From CAYNLK01 sp964398055 (GTDB lineage: Bacteria; Chloroflexota; Anaerolineae; 4572-78; J111), in NCBI GenBank assembly GCA_964398055.1, contig CAYNLK010000003.1:62001-126000 (forward strand): a stretch of 64,000 nt of DNA, in the 5' to 3' direction. The notes under the pieces were generated by a model. The model had not been told where the DNA came from. It saw only the letters and a list, made by a program, of their open reading frames with translations, and did no database searches. The translations under genes were made by a program, and so were the position numbers. Below are positions 26,617 through 35,538 of this stretch, piece by piece; positions within the stretch are counted from its first letter, which is position 1, and the number at the start of each line of letters is the position of its first letter.

Positions 26617-29142
26617 ATTAATCCTGTTTTGGTCCAACTCCCCGATCGATTTCAATTTTTGTCGAGCCACTTCTAAGAAGGGGTCTTCCGTTAACAGCAG
26701 TTGGTAGATTTGTTGAGCCTCGGCCTGGCGCTGCTGCGCCTCAAGCAGGCGGGCCAAAGCCAACCACGACTCGGCTTGCTGCGGACCTACTCCTACCCGC
26801 AACACCTGCGGAGACAGATCAAGGCCGCCCGGCCGGCCGTAAATTGTCACCGCTACATCCTCAGCCATGCCGCGAGGTGAGAAACCGCGGCGGTAGGCCG
26901 TCTCCGCCGCCGGCAGGTTGCCCAGCTGCTCATAAAGCTGGCCCAAATAAGTGTTGGCTGCCCCATGACCCAGGAAAACAGCCGTTTTGAGCAGTCTTTC
27001 AGCTTCAGCCGTATGGCCCAACTGCAACTTGAGCCAGCCTGCCAACATGTACTCTTGCCCGGTGATGGCGTCGGGTTGAAGCAACGGTTCAGCCCGCTCC
27101 GGCTGGCCGCGGCGCAGGTAAAGTTCGGCCAGCTTCAACCGGAGTGCCGGCGGTGTGGCCGAGGTTGCCGGCCCGATCAGCGCCTCGGCCATCTCAAAGT
27201 CAGCCCGGGCCAGCGCCAGATCGACCCGCAGTTCCAATTCAACCTGACCATCATCCGGCAGTTGGGCGACCGCAGCCTCGACAAAATCAGGCCAGCGCGC
27301 CGACCGAACCGGGGTCGCCTGCCAGAAGCCGGAGGCGGCCAGGCCGGGCGCCCGGCGCAAAGCCTGCCCATAACTCGCAACCGCGTTCGGCCAATCCCTT
27401 TGCTGCTCGTACACGTAGCCCAGGTTGAGCCAGTACAACGCCTGATCTTCGACCGCCAGGGTCCGCTGCCAGGTCTCAATGGCGTCCGCTGACCGGCCCT
27501 GCCGCCCCAACAAACCGGCCAGGCTGGCCGAATTCAGTCCCCAGATCGGTTCCTGGGCCAGGCCGGCCTGATAATGATCGATAGCGGCCTGCCGCGCCTT
27601 GACGGAGTCGGTCAAATCGGCCAGGCGAGCCTGGAGCAAGGCCAACCGAAAACGGTGCAAAGCCAAAGCCGGATCAAGTTGGTGAGATTGAGTCGCCTCG
27701 GCAATAGCCTCCGTTAGATCACCGGCCCTTTCTGCCCGCACACTGCGTTGAAAATGGAGGTCGGCCTGGGCCAGCCGGCCCAAACCAACAACCGACAGGC
27801 ACAGCAAAGCCAGAGCCAGGTAAGCGGCCACACCTCGCCGCGCCGGCGCTAGAGCCGAGTGAATGTCCGCGACGATGTAGGCGACCAGGGCCAACATCAC
27901 CAACATATTGGGTGTGGCAGGATAAGTATCCACCAGCGTTTGCGCGGCCAGACCGGCCAAAGCCGCGCCGACGCTGAGCAATCTAATTTGTTCAGTCTGA
28001 TCATCCTGCGGGATTTGCTGCCAGCGCCGCCGCCAGGCCAAAATCAACGCCGCCATCAGCCACGCCCCCACCACCAGCCCAAGGATTCCCAACTCAGCGG
28101 CAGTATTCAAATAAATGCTGTGAGCCGTGGCGATTTGCTGGCGGGGCAGATCCGCCCGATTCAATTGCAGCAGCGCCCGCCCAAAGTTGGCCGGCCCAGC
28201 CCCGGTCAACCAATGCGTATGAAAAATCTCAACTGCCGCTTGCCACAACGTCAAGCGAAAGCTGGTGCTGCCGGCCCGGTTGAGAAAACTGTATTGCAGC
28301 CAAAACAGTCCAAGCCCGGCCAGCAGGACCAGACCAAAGCCAATCAAGCCACGGTAAAGCGGAGACAATCGGGACCAGTAGTGTCGCAGTTCAGCCCAGC
28401 CCCGACCGGTCACCTTCAGCCAACCAATCGCCAGCAGCAAGAGCGATACCGCCAGCGCCAAAATTCCAGCCCGGGAGAAGGTCAAAATTTGAACCAGCAC
28501 GGCCAGCGCCAGCCAGAGCACCAGCGCCGGCCGATTTTGGTCGCGGCGGGGCAGGGTCAGAATCAGGCCGATGGCCGGCGGAATCAGCAAGGCCAGATAG
28601 GCCGAGAGGGGTGTGGCGCCATTGAGCGTAATGTTGAGCCGGTACATTTGGGGCGGGAGCGGCTGCCGCCAGCCGCCAATCTCCAGCCAACCCTGACTGA
28701 AACCGGCTAACCGATCCGTCCCCACATACCAGGCCAGGAATTCAGCCAGCCCAACCAGGCAGACCACCGCCGCAGCCATATAAAAAGCCCAGGCCAGTTT
28801 GGGGCCCCAACCCCGCCGCATCAGGTCGACCAGCAGGTAGAGGGCCAACACGTGCCCCAGCGAGAACCACATTCCTTCCAGGCTGTAGCGGGACGACACT
28901 CCCAGCAGGGCGCTGGTCAGATTGACCAACAAATAAGCGGCAATCGGCCAGTCCAAATAGGTCGAGGGCAGACCCTCTTTACGGTGCAATTTGGCCAGCA
29001 GCCACAGCCCCAAAATGAGCGTGACAATGATTTGAGTAGCCACCCGCAGCGGGAAATTCAATTGGCTGTAGAAAGTCCCGCCGATGAAGGTGAAATAAAT
29101 GATAAGCCCAAAGAGGCCAAAATCACGGGCTGTTAGTTTCAT
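26614..29142 (-). CDS. O-antigen ligase/polymerase-like membrane protein with TPR tail
   Basis: 842 residues. The first 440 have about 12 hydrophobic helices; the Wzy_C-type loop contains LTGAGPANFGRALLQL and TAHSIYLNTAAELGILGLVV, the conserved region of O-antigen ligases (WaaL) and polymerases with the catalytic-region His. From about residue 460 there are TPR repeats (IDHYQAGLAQEPIWGLNSASLAGLLGR in part, VEDQALYWLNLGYVYEQQ, MLAGWLKLQLGHTAEAERLL), giving a soluble partner-binding tail. It likely polymerises or ligates glycan made by the neighbouring cluster, or glycosylates proteins. It lies opposite to that cluster. Start ATG 29142 has no strong Shine-Dalgarno. Confidence 0.9.
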   Translation of the reverse strand: MKLTARDFGLFGLIIYFTFIGGTFYSQLNFPLRVATQIIVTLILGLWLLAKLHRKEGLPSTYLDWPIAAYLLVNLTSALLGVSSRYSLEGMWFSLGHVLALYLLVDLMRRGWGPKLAWAFYMAAAVVCLVGLAEFLAWYVGTDRLAGFSQGWLEIGGWRQPLPPQMYRLNITLNGATPLSAYLALLIPPAIGLILTLPRRDQNRPALVLWLALAVLVQILTFSRAGILALAVSLLLLAIGWLKVTGRGWAELRHYWSRLSPLYRGLIGFGLVLLAGLGLFWLQYSFLNRAGSTSFRLTLWQAAVEIFHTHWLTGAGPANFGRALLQLNRADLPRQQIATAHSIYLNTAAELGILGLVVGAWLMAALILAWRRRWQQIPQDDQTEQIRLLSVGAALAGLAAQTLVDTYPATPNMLVMLALVAYIVADIHSALAPARRGVAAYLALALLCLSVVGLGRLAQADLHFQRSVRAERAGDLTEAIAEATQSHQLDPALALHRFRLALLQARLADLTDSVKARQAAIDHYQAGLAQEPIWGLNSASLAGLLGRQGRSADAIETWQRTLAVEDQALYWLNLGYVYEQQRDWPNAVASYGQALRRAPGLAASGFWQATPVRSARWPDFVEAAVAQLPDDGQVELELRVDLALARADFEMAEALIGPATSATPPALRLKLAELYLRRGQPERAEPLLQPDAITGQEYMLAGWLKLQLGHTAEAERLLKTAVFLGHGAANTYLGQLYEQLGNLPAAETAYRRGFSPRGMAEDVAVTIYGRPGGLDLSPQVLRVGVGPQQAESWLALARLLEAQQRQAEAQQIYQLLLTEDPFLEVARQKLKSIGELDQNRIN

Positions 29143-29277
29143 AACTGTGTCGATTTTCTGATTCTTTCTTTTGGTGCTAAAATCTGCCCGTTATGATCAG
29201 CACATCCTGGGGCGGTTGGACCGACAGCCAACCTCCCCATATTTTTATATTCAGTAGATCCAAATTTCCAGGATTTC

Positions 29278-29316
29278 GCATCCTTAGATGCGGCGCCGTT
29301 CGGCATCTGAGGATGC
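29278..29316 (+). repeat. Strong hairpin in the aspS leader
   Basis: GCATCCTTAGATGC (29278-29291) pairs with GCATCTGAGGATGC (29303-29316), 14 bp with one G-T wobble. About 50 nt upstream of the aspS start. No T-box consensus was found nearby. The remaining part of the 222-bp gap holds no gene that I can support. Confidence 0.6.
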
Positions 29317-29364
29317 CTCACTCCACAAATTTATACTGCCACTTCAGTCAGGGAGGATATCGCT

Positions 29365-31149
29365 ATGTTCAGAACTCACACCTGCGGCCAACTGCGCGCC
29401 GAGCATGTAGGCCAAGAAGTTACCCTGGCCGGCTGGGTACATCGCCGCCGGGATCATGGCGGCTTGATTTTTATCGACCTGCGAGATCGCTACGGCTTAA
29501 CCCAAATTGTTTTTGATCCAAATAGCAGCGCGACAATGCACGATGCGGCCCACGCCCTGCGCAACGAGTATGTCATCCAGGTGACGGGGCAGGTTCGTCG
29601 CCGGCCGGCCGGACAGGCGAATCTCAGGCTGGCCACAGGTGATATCGAGGTCGACGGGCTGTCGCTCCGGATTCTCAACCAGGCCAAAACCCCACCCTTC
29701 GACATCAACAAGGATACGGCCGTCGACGAGGCGCTCCGTTTGCGATATCGCTACCTGGACCTGCGCCGGGAACGGCTGCAGCGCAATATTATGCTCCGCC
29801 ACCAGGTGGTCCGGCATATCCGCAACTTCCTGGCCGACGAAGATTTTGTCGAAATCGAAACGCCGATCCTGTTCAAAACTACGCCCGAAGGGGCCAGAGA
29901 TTACCTGGTGCCCAGCCGGGTTCATCCAGGTAAATTTTACGCTTTACCGCAAAGTCCGCAACAACTGAAGCAGTTGATTATGGTGGCCGGTTATGATCGT
30001 TACTTCCAGATTGCTCGCTGTTTCCGGGATGAGGACCAGCGGGGCGACCGTCAGCCGGAATTCACCCAACTGGATATGGAAATGAGTTTTGTTGATCGGG
30101 ATGACATTATGGATGTGATCGAACGGTTGATGATCAGCGTGGTGGAGAACTGTACCGACCTGACCATCATGACCAAACCCTTCCCCCGGCTGAGTTACCA
30201 GGAGGCGATGAACCGCTTTGGCCGGGATAATCCCGATATCCGCTTTGGGCTGGAGCTGGCCGATCTCAGCCAGGTGGTAGCTAAGAGTGAATTCAAGCTC
30301 TTTGCCGAAACGGTGGCTGCCGGGGGATTGGTCAAAGGCATCAATGCCAAAGGTTTGGGCCATTACAGCCGCAAACAGATCGATGAGTTGGGTGATTTTG
30401 TGAAAGATTTTGGGGCCAGGGGCGTGGCCTGGCTGGTCGTTGATCCCCACCCTCAACACGGGTCAGGGCACGGGGTCGCCGGGCGCTCCTCCTTTGCCAA
30501 ATTCCTTTCGCCGGAAGAAGTGAGCGCCATTATCGAGCAGCTTAAGGGTGAAGCCGGCGACCTGCTGCTGCTGATCGCCGATAAACCGGCCGTCGCCAAC
30601 GAGTCGCTGGGCCGGCTGCGGGTGGAATTGGGGCGACGCCTGGGTTTGATCGATGACCGGCTGCTGGCTTTCTGCTGGGTCATCGACTTTCCCTTCCTGA
30701 TCTGGAACGAAGAAGAGAATCGCTGGGACCCCAGCCATCACCTCTTCACCGCGCCGATGGATGAAGACATTCCCTTACTCGACGCTGCGCCCGGCCAGGC
30801 CCGCGGCAAGCAGTACGATCTGGTCCTCAACGGCAACGAGGTGGCCGGCGGCAGCATCAGGATTCACGACCGTAAGCTGCAAGAGAAGGTCTTTGGGCTG
30901 ATCGGCCTGGAGATGGAGGAGGCCCGGGGCCGCTTTGGCCATATACTGGAAGCATTTGAGTACGGCACCCCCCCCCACGGCGGTATCGCTCCCGGCATCG
31001 ACCGGATAGTGATGCTGCTGGCCGGTGAGCCGAACATCCGCGAAGTCATTGCCTTCCCCAAGAGCCAGGCAGCGATGGACCTGATGGCCGGCGCGCCGAC
31101 AGAAGTATCCGAACAGCAGTTGAGAGAGCTGCACATCAAGCTGCGGTAG
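29365..31149 (+). CDS. aspS: Aspartyl-tRNA synthetase (bacterial type)
   Basis: 594 residues, the usual length of bacterial AspRS, which charges tRNA-Asp with aspartate in the cytoplasm. Order of domains: OB-fold anticodon-binding domain (LAGWVHRRRDHGGLIFIDLR, about 22-40), class II catalytic core with motif 1 around FVEIETPILFKTTPEGARDY, motif 2 FRDEDQRGDRQPEFTQLD, an inserted GAD domain (about 285-410), and motif 3 GIAPGIDRIVMLLAG near the end. ATG 29365 has GGGAGGAT upstream. Runs opposite to the O-antigen-ligase-like gene and appears monocistronic. Confidence 0.98.
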   Translation: MFRTHTCGQLRAEHVGQEVTLAGWVHRRRDHGGLIFIDLRDRYGLTQIVFDPNSSATMHDAAHALRNEYVIQVTGQVRRRPAGQANLRLATGDIEVDGLSLRILNQAKTPPFDINKDTAVDEALRLRYRYLDLRRERLQRNIMLRHQVVRHIRNFLADEDFVEIETPILFKTTPEGARDYLVPSRVHPGKFYALPQSPQQLKQLIMVAGYDRYFQIARCFRDEDQRGDRQPEFTQLDMEMSFVDRDDIMDVIERLMISVVENCTDLTIMTKPFPRLSYQEAMNRFGRDNPDIRFGLELADLSQVVAKSEFKLFAETVAAGGLVKGINAKGLGHYSRKQIDELGDFVKDFGARGVAWLVVDPHPQHGSGHGVAGRSSFAKFLSPEEVSAIIEQLKGEAGDLLLLIADKPAVANESLGRLRVELGRRLGLIDDRLLAFCWVIDFPFLIWNEEENRWDPSHHLFTAPMDEDIPLLDAAPGQARGKQYDLVLNGNEVAGGSIRIHDRKLQEKVFGLIGLEMEEARGRFGHILEAFEYGTPPHGGIAPGIDRIVMLLAGEPNIREVIAFPKSQAAMDLMAGAPTEVSEQQLRELHIKLR

Positions 31150-31267
31150 AGGGGAACAGGGGGCACGCGAAGCGAGTGGGATGTCCCACCACCAAAACCC
31201 GGTCATCCTCCGGCGGTACTTCATTAAACAAGGTCACCGCTTGACACCATGTCAATATTTTTCGCAT

Positions 31268-31297
31268 TTGGAGCGGTTTTGTTGGCCGTGGTATAAT
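31268..31297 (+). promoter_or_regulatory. Putative promoter of the toxin-antitoxin pair
   Basis: TTGGAG (31268-31273), 18-nt spacer, perfect TATAAT (31292-31297), about 74 nt upstream of the antitoxin ATG. The rest of 31150-31370 shows no other feature. Confidence 0.5.
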
Positions 31298-31370
31298 AAA
31301 GGGTAGAATTTGCTTCAACAAAAATATTAGCCCGGGTTCAAGATAATTCGTTAAGCGGAAGGCAATTAAG

Positions 31371-31592
31371 ATGAGTGTGATAGAATTGATAGAGTCTGCT
31401 CAATTTGTGGTGGATAGCGCTGGCAACCGCAAGGCCGTTCAGCTTGACTTGGCCGTGTGGGAGGAACTGGTATCGGTGCTGGAAGATCTGGAAGATGCCC
31501 AGGAATTGACCCAACTGCGCCAATTGGACGAAGAAATCGTCCTCTGGGAACAGGCCAAAACCGAACTGCGGGCTGATGGTATCGATGTATAA
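31371..31592 (+). CDS. Antitoxin, Phd/YefM-like
   Basis: 73 residues, acidic: IELIESAQFVVDSAGNRKAVQLDLAVWEELVSVLEDLEDAQELTQLR in two parts shows the V-D-x-G-x-(R/K)-AVQL-D---W--L pattern of small antitoxins that bind RelE/ParE toxins. It starts at ATG 31371 with GGAAGG 8 nt upstream and overlaps the toxin frame by 8 nt, the classic type II layout. As the toxin frame is broken, this gene may be a leftover antitoxin. Confidence 0.75.
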   Translation: MSVIELIESAQFVVDSAGNRKAVQLDLAVWEELVSVLEDLEDAQELTQLRQLDEEIVLWEQAKTELRADGIDV

Positions 31593-31841
31593 ACTTCAAA
31601 TCCGGCGCCAGGCGATGAAGGATATTGCCCGCCTGCCCGATAATTATCCTCGATTGATCTCTGAGCATATCGACCGTTTGACTGAGGAACCTCGTGTCCG
31701 CCAGACGCCAGGAAATTGACTGGTGACGAAGGCTACCGTTTGCGAGTTGGCGTGTATCGTATTCTGTATGAGATTGACGATACCAACCGAATAGTCACTG
31801 TCTATCGAGTTAAGCACCGAAGAGAAGCTTATCGTGGCTAA
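31585..31841 (+). pseudogene. RelE/ParE-family toxin, frameshifted
   Basis: The first frame gives MYKLQIRRQAMKDIARLPDN and stops early at 31717-31719; shifting by two at GTGT (31694-31697) restores PDARKLTGDEGYRLRVGVY, RILYEIDDTNRIVTVYRVKH and RREAYRG up to TAA 31839-31841. The restored 84-residue protein has the full RelE/ParE pattern (K-L-G---YRLRVG-YR-LYEI----V-V--V-HR---YR). RelE family toxins cleave ribosome-bound mRNA; ParE relatives poison gyrase. The doubled GT may be a natural loss of toxicity or a sequencing error. Confidence 0.85.
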
Positions 31842-31985
31842 AATAGACTCAAGTCCCCTTTTTTCGTGTATTATTCCGCTAACACACAACAGCATAGTAA
31901 GACTTGCTATAGCTATAGCCAGCCCGATCAGTAATGCTGTCCATAGCCACCAATTGCGCTTTCGACCTGCCGTGACAAGCCTCAT
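31644..31985 (-). CDS. Doubtful small membrane ORF
   Basis: 113 codons; the first 50 contain a hydrophobic helix (WWLWTALLIGLAIAIASLTML) and lie in otherwise empty DNA after the BatE-like gene, but the remaining half is antisense to the toxin remnant. There is no clear Shine-Dalgarno. It could be a short membrane peptide at the end of the Bat operon or simply an open frame. Confidence 0.2.
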   Translation of the reverse strand: MRLVTAGRKRNWWLWTALLIGLAIAIASLTMLLCVSGIIHEKRGLESILATISFSSVLNSIDSDYSVGIVNLIQNTIHANSQTVAFVTSQFPGVWRTRGSSVKRSICSEINRG

Positions 31986-32027
31986 TTTTTCACTGCTTAA
32001 TAAGGATTGACAAATCCGGCGGTCTTG

Positions 32028-32933
32028 TTATTCCTGCACCACCCGCTCGATGGTCTCCTCCGCCACCCAGCCCTGGAGATTGTCGGCGAGGGTGAGACGC
32101 TGCCAGCCGGGGCGGCTCTCCACAAGGCGAACTTCGGCGCCGCTATGCAGCTCAAATTCAACCAGGTACTGGTCGGCGCCGCCGGGGCCGCTGGTCACAT
32201 CGACCTGAGGAACGACCACCACGGCCGGCGGATACCGCTGTTCGCTGTAGTAGCGATTGGCAATGGAAAAGAGTCCCGCCGCCAGAAATATAGCGACGAT
32301 TGCCATCACGATCACGAACAGGCGTCGCCACCGAGGCAACAGGATCGTGAGCAGCGCCAGACCCCCCAGGCTGAGCCAGAGGAACAGAGCCAGGAAAGCC
32401 GCCTCGCGTAAAGTCAGCCATTCTTCAGCCAATTGGACCAAATTGGTCAGGCTGCCCTCGGACGACGACTCAAGGCGGTCGAGCGTTTGGGCCCGGGCAA
32501 TGGTCAAATTGGTCAAAATATCGGGGTCGCGGGGATCCAGCCGGTAAGCCCGGCGATAGTTGAGAATAGCCCGACCCAGGTCGCCGTGTTTGAAATAGGC
32601 ATTGCCCAGGTTGTAGTAGACGTCGGCGTTGCGCAGGCCAAAGTCTACCAATGCCTCATAGCCGGCGGCCGCCCCCAGGTAATCGCCGGCCTCATAGGCT
32701 CGATTAGCCGTTAGCATCACCTGAGTGGGGCTGACCGGCTCCTGAGCCAGGGTCGGCGGCGAGGCGACCAGCAGGGCTATTAACAGGAGCAGGTAAAAGC
32801 TGGAGATTGCGTGTTGCGTGTTGCGTAAAACGTGAAACGTGCGGCCTGGAGGAATACGCAACACGCACCACGAAACACGAGATATTGACAACAGCCCGGC
32901 CACGATCCGAGCAGCCTGATCGCTCATACTCAC
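32028..32933 (-). CDS. BatE-like TPR/SH3 membrane protein
   Basis: 301 residues. After an N-terminal hydrophobic segment (FYLLLLIALLVASPPTLA, about 46-63) there are two to three TPR repeats (ANRAYEAGDYLGAAAGYEALV, NADVYYNLGNAYFKHGDLGRAILNYRRAYRL in parts), two transmembrane helices (about 175-225) and a C-terminal bacterial SH3 domain (VDVTSGPGGADQYLVEFELH, GWQRLTLADNLQGWV). This is the BatE layout of aerotolerance operons; the protein is presumed to work with the VWA proteins at the membrane. GTG 32933 overlaps the batD stop (GTGA); ATG 32927 is an alternative. Residues about 17-43 before the hydrophobic core are encoded by a word-repeat array. Confidence 0.85.
   Translation of the reverse strand: MSMSDQAARIVAGLLSISRVSWCVLRIPPGRTFHVLRNTQHAISSFYLLLLIALLVASPPTLAQEPVSPTQVMLTANRAYEAGDYLGAAAGYEALVDFGLRNADVYYNLGNAYFKHGDLGRAILNYRRAYRLDPRDPDILTNLTIARAQTLDRLESSSEGSLTNLVQLAEEWLTLREAAFLALFLWLSLGGLALLTILLPRWRRLFVIVMAIVAIFLAAGLFSIANRYYSEQRYPPAVVVVPQVDVTSGPGGADQYLVEFELHSGAEVRLVESRPGWQRLTLADNLQGWVAEETIERVVQE
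32804..32883. repeat. Word array inside the 5' end of the BatE-like gene
   Basis: Words ATTGCGT, GTTGCGT, GTTGCGT, AAAACGT, GAAACGT followed by complementary ATACGCA, ACACGCA, CCACGAA, ACACGAG. In frame with the coding sequence, immediately before the signal/anchor helix. Confidence 0.75.
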
Positions 32934-34714
32934 ACCAGCCTCCCAAACGCCTTTTCCAGATTGTCGATCAGGCGGCGAGTCTCGGCGACCAGGGCTTGGG
33001 CGGCCGCCTTTTCGATGGGGGCAAAACGGCCCACATCTGCCTGGGCCAAAACGGCCTTGACACGCTCGATAAGGTCCGGCTCGAGCCTGGCTTCTTGAAG
33101 CAGGTTGATCAGGCTGGCCGTGGTCAGGCCAACGGTGGGCCGGTTGAGCTTGTCGGAGAGATAACCCAGCAAGGCCCGCTGGATGAGCGCGTAGCTATCG
33201 CTGCCGGCTTGCTCCGCCTGGGCCAGCAGTCGGTGGGCGGTGCGGCGGGCCATTTGCCGGCGCGCATAAACAATGTCTTCGGCCAGACGCCGTCGCCGCC
33301 GCTGCCACAGCCAAACTCCGGCCACCACCGGCAGCGGCGCCAGCCAGCAGCCCCAATAGAGGGGTTCGGTCAACATCGAAGCCTCAGTGCTACGCAGCGT
33401 AGTCGGTACAGGCTTGATATGACGAATGTCGCCGCTAATGATCGTGACCGGTTCCTTGTCAGCCCCAACAATCGTAATGGCTGTGCCCGCGTTCTCACCG
33501 GGGCGGACGGTAACAGGGATAGGCTCAGTCTTGACGGTGCGGAACTCCCCGGCCTGAGGGTCAAAATAACTAAAGCTAATCGAGGGGATGGTATAATCAC
33601 CGGGCTGACCGGGCACAATCAGGCGCTCAAAGTGACGCAGACCGCCGACTTGATCATTGTCAATGCTAATTCTGGTGGAGCTTTGGCTATCGAACACCCG
33701 CCAATTGGGTAACTCCGGGAAAGCCGGCTCGCTCAAGATTTCAATGTTGCCGCGGCCCTCGATTTCGACCATCAGGGTCAGGGGTTCATTCACCTGGCCG
33801 GTCGCCTCACTGAGCCAGGCCCGGATCTCAAATTGGCCAACCGCCCCCTTAAAATCCGCCGGCGCGCCGGCGGGGAGCGGCTGCACCTCAACCGAAATCG
33901 GTTCCGTTTCCAGGATTGTATCCGGTTCGAAGAGACCGCCGGAGATGACCAGCTTGGCCGGATCGATGATCGTCTGGCCGATGCTGGCCGGGAAAAGGGC
34001 GGTACGGATTTCGGAGACGACAAATTCACGCCCGTCGCGGGTGGTATTGTAACGGGGTTGAGACAAAATATTCTGACCCCAAAAATTGGTAAAGGAGGGA
34101 CGTTGATAATCGGGCTGGCGCAGCATCCGGGTGGCCAGATAGAAGCGGAAAGTGTAGATGATCTGCTGCCCCAGGTAGGGCCGGTCGTTATCCACTTCTG
34201 CTTCCACAAAGATTTGGCCGCCCAGACTGTCGGGGGCAGGCGCTTCGTCACCGGCCGGCGGAATTGGAGCGAGACCGGCCAGAACCTGGATTTCAATCGG
34301 TTGGCTCTGATAAATCTGGCCGCTCAGTTCAATTGAAAGCGGCGGAATGACCAGGTTGCCCTCTCGCAAGGGTTGTAATCGAAAAACAAAAATGCCCTGG
34401 GATTTTAACTGGCCGTTGATGATACTAATCTGGGTCGAAGTGCTGCTGCCCACAATCCGAAAGTCGGTTAAGCCGGTCCAATTCGGGGTCGGGATCGCCA
34501 GCAGGTCGCCGGAGACTGACACCGTCAGCACCACCTGCTCATTGGCGGCGATGGTGGTCCGGTCAACTTCGGCAGTGATAGGCGACTGGGCCGCGACTGG
34601 CGCAACCTGGCTGGTCAAAAACGCTGACAGGAGGAGCGTGACGAGGAAGGCAAGGCGGGCAGAGTGAAACGTGAAACGTGAGGTATGAATTATGGGACGC
34701 ACACTGTTAAGCAT
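32930..34714 (-). CDS. BatD-family protein (oxygen-tolerance/BatD)
   Basis: About 594 residues from ATG 34714. A TTG at 34786 in the same frame would overlap the upstream gene (TTGGTAG) and is the alternative. Signal peptide (about 17-40, ARLAFLVTLLLSAFLTSQVAPVAA in parts), a series of Ig-like beta domains typical of BatD (VDRTTIAANEQVVLTVSVSG, EVDNDRPYLGQQIIYTFRFY), then a transmembrane helix (about 440-460) and a helical cytoplasmic tail. BatD proteins are thought to form a periplasmic platform for MoxR/VWA complexes. Word-repeat DNA encodes residues just before the hydrophobic core (HTSRFTFHS). Confidence 0.88.
   Translation of the reverse strand: MLNSVRPIIHTSRFTFHSARLAFLVTLLLSAFLTSQVAPVAAQSPITAEVDRTTIAANEQVVLTVSVSGDLLAIPTPNWTGLTDFRIVGSSTSTQISIINGQLKSQGIFVFRLQPLREGNLVIPPLSIELSGQIYQSQPIEIQVLAGLAPIPPAGDEAPAPDSLGGQIFVEAEVDNDRPYLGQQIIYTFRFYLATRMLRQPDYQRPSFTNFWGQNILSQPRYNTTRDGREFVVSEIRTALFPASIGQTIIDPAKLVISGGLFEPDTILETEPISVEVQPLPAGAPADFKGAVGQFEIRAWLSEATGQVNEPLTLMVEIEGRGNIEILSEPAFPELPNWRVFDSQSSTRISIDNDQVGGLRHFERLIVPGQPGDYTIPSISFSYFDPQAGEFRTVKTEPIPVTVRPGENAGTAITIVGADKEPVTIISGDIRHIKPVPTTLRSTEASMLTEPLYWGCWLAPLPVVAGVWLWQRRRRRLAEDIVYARRQMARRTAHRLLAQAEQAGSDSYALIQRALLGYLSDKLNRPTVGLTTASLINLLQEARLEPDLIERVKAVLAQADVGRFAPIEKAAAQALVAETRRLIDNLEKAFGRLV
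34662..34694. repeat. GTGAAAC heptad array at the 5' end of the BatD-like gene
   Basis: GTGAAAC, GTGAAAC, GTGAGGT, ATGAATT on the plus strand; translated on the minus strand in the n-region of the signal peptide. Confidence 0.7.
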
Positions 34715-34779
34715 GATGATTCGTCGGTATTGACCCGGGAAACCGCTCCAGAGCTGATGATCATTTGTGCCGAAATGAA

Positions 34780-35538
34780 CTACCAATCCTTGGCCGGCGG
34801 CGGATTTTGAGCCTGGAAGCGCTCGCCTAACCGCTGCTGTAAAGTCTGGTTGTTCTGGCCCAGCGCATCGAGCAGTTGTTTGGCTTCATCCGGCGTCAAT
34901 TCACTCCGGCCGGAGGAGGGCTGCTGGTTCTGCTGCTCGTTTTGCCCACCGGAACCCTGGGAGTCGTCCGGCTCCTGCTGACCCTGCCCCTGATTGTCCT
35001 GGCCCTGCTGGCCTTGTTGGGGCTGCTCACCCTGCTGACCGCTCTGATCCGGTTGCTGCTGGTCGCCCTGACTGCCGCCGCTTTGGGGCTGCTGTTGTTG
35101 CTGTTGCTGCTGCTCCTGTTGGCGCAGAGCCAACTCCAGGTTATGCTTGGCGTCCCAATCGGCGGGATTGAGCCGGAGGGACTGTTTGTAGGCTTCGATG
35201 GCTTTGGGCCAATTTTGCTGCTGGAAGTAGGTGTTACCCAGATTGTAATTGGCTTCCTGCGAAACGTCACCTTCGGCCCGCTTGACCGATTGCTGTAACT
35301 GCAACTCGGCTCTGTCCAGTTCGCCCTGGCGGTAAAAGGTGTTGCCGCCGTTGTAGTAAGGTTCGGCCAGATCGGGGTTCTCGAGTCTGGCCGCGGTGTA
35401 TTGTTCCAGAGCAGCCTGATACTCGCCGGCTTCAAAATTCTCATTGCCGCGATTGTTGTAGCGGGCTGCCGAGTCGCCGCAAGCGGTCAAACTGATCAGA
35501 CCCACGCCTATCATCACCAACCACTGAAAATATCTCAT
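34780..35538 (-). CDS. TPR lipoprotein with poly-Gln tail (BatC-like)
   Basis: 252 residues. Lipobox LTAC at about 17-20 (signal peptidase II), so membrane-anchored outside the cytoplasm. Three TPR repeats (NNRGNENFEAGEYQAALEQY, EPYYNGGNTFYRQGELDRAE, ANYNLGNTYFQQQNWPKAIE) fill residues 28-135. Then comes a run of glutamines and a Gln/Gly/Pro-rich stretch (about 140-215) before a short helix. In Bat operons a TPR lipoprotein sits between the VWA and BatD genes, as here. The ATG overlaps the preceding stop by 4 nt (35535-35538). Confidence 0.88.
   Translation of the reverse strand: MRYFQWLVMIGVGLISLTACGDSAARYNNRGNENFEAGEYQAALEQYTAARLENPDLAEPYYNGGNTFYRQGELDRAELQLQQSVKRAEGDVSQEANYNLGNTYFQQQNWPKAIEAYKQSLRLNPADWDAKHNLELALRQQEQQQQQQQQPQSGGSQGDQQQPDQSGQQGEQPQQGQQGQDNQGQGQQEPDDSQGSGGQNEQQNQQPSSGRSELTPDEAKQLLDALGQNNQTLQQRLGERFQAQNPPPAKDW

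Noticed and set aside
27859..28710. 283-codon Gln/Pro-rich plus-strand ORF
   Set aside because: Antisense to the membrane part of the O-antigen-ligase-like gene; composition typical of a shadow of hydrophobic codons.
29143..29364. T-box riboswitch for aspS
   Set aside because: No AGGGTGGNACCGCG-type antiterminator sequence and no specifier loop could be found; GGGGCGGTTGGACCG near 29210 is only a loose resemblance.
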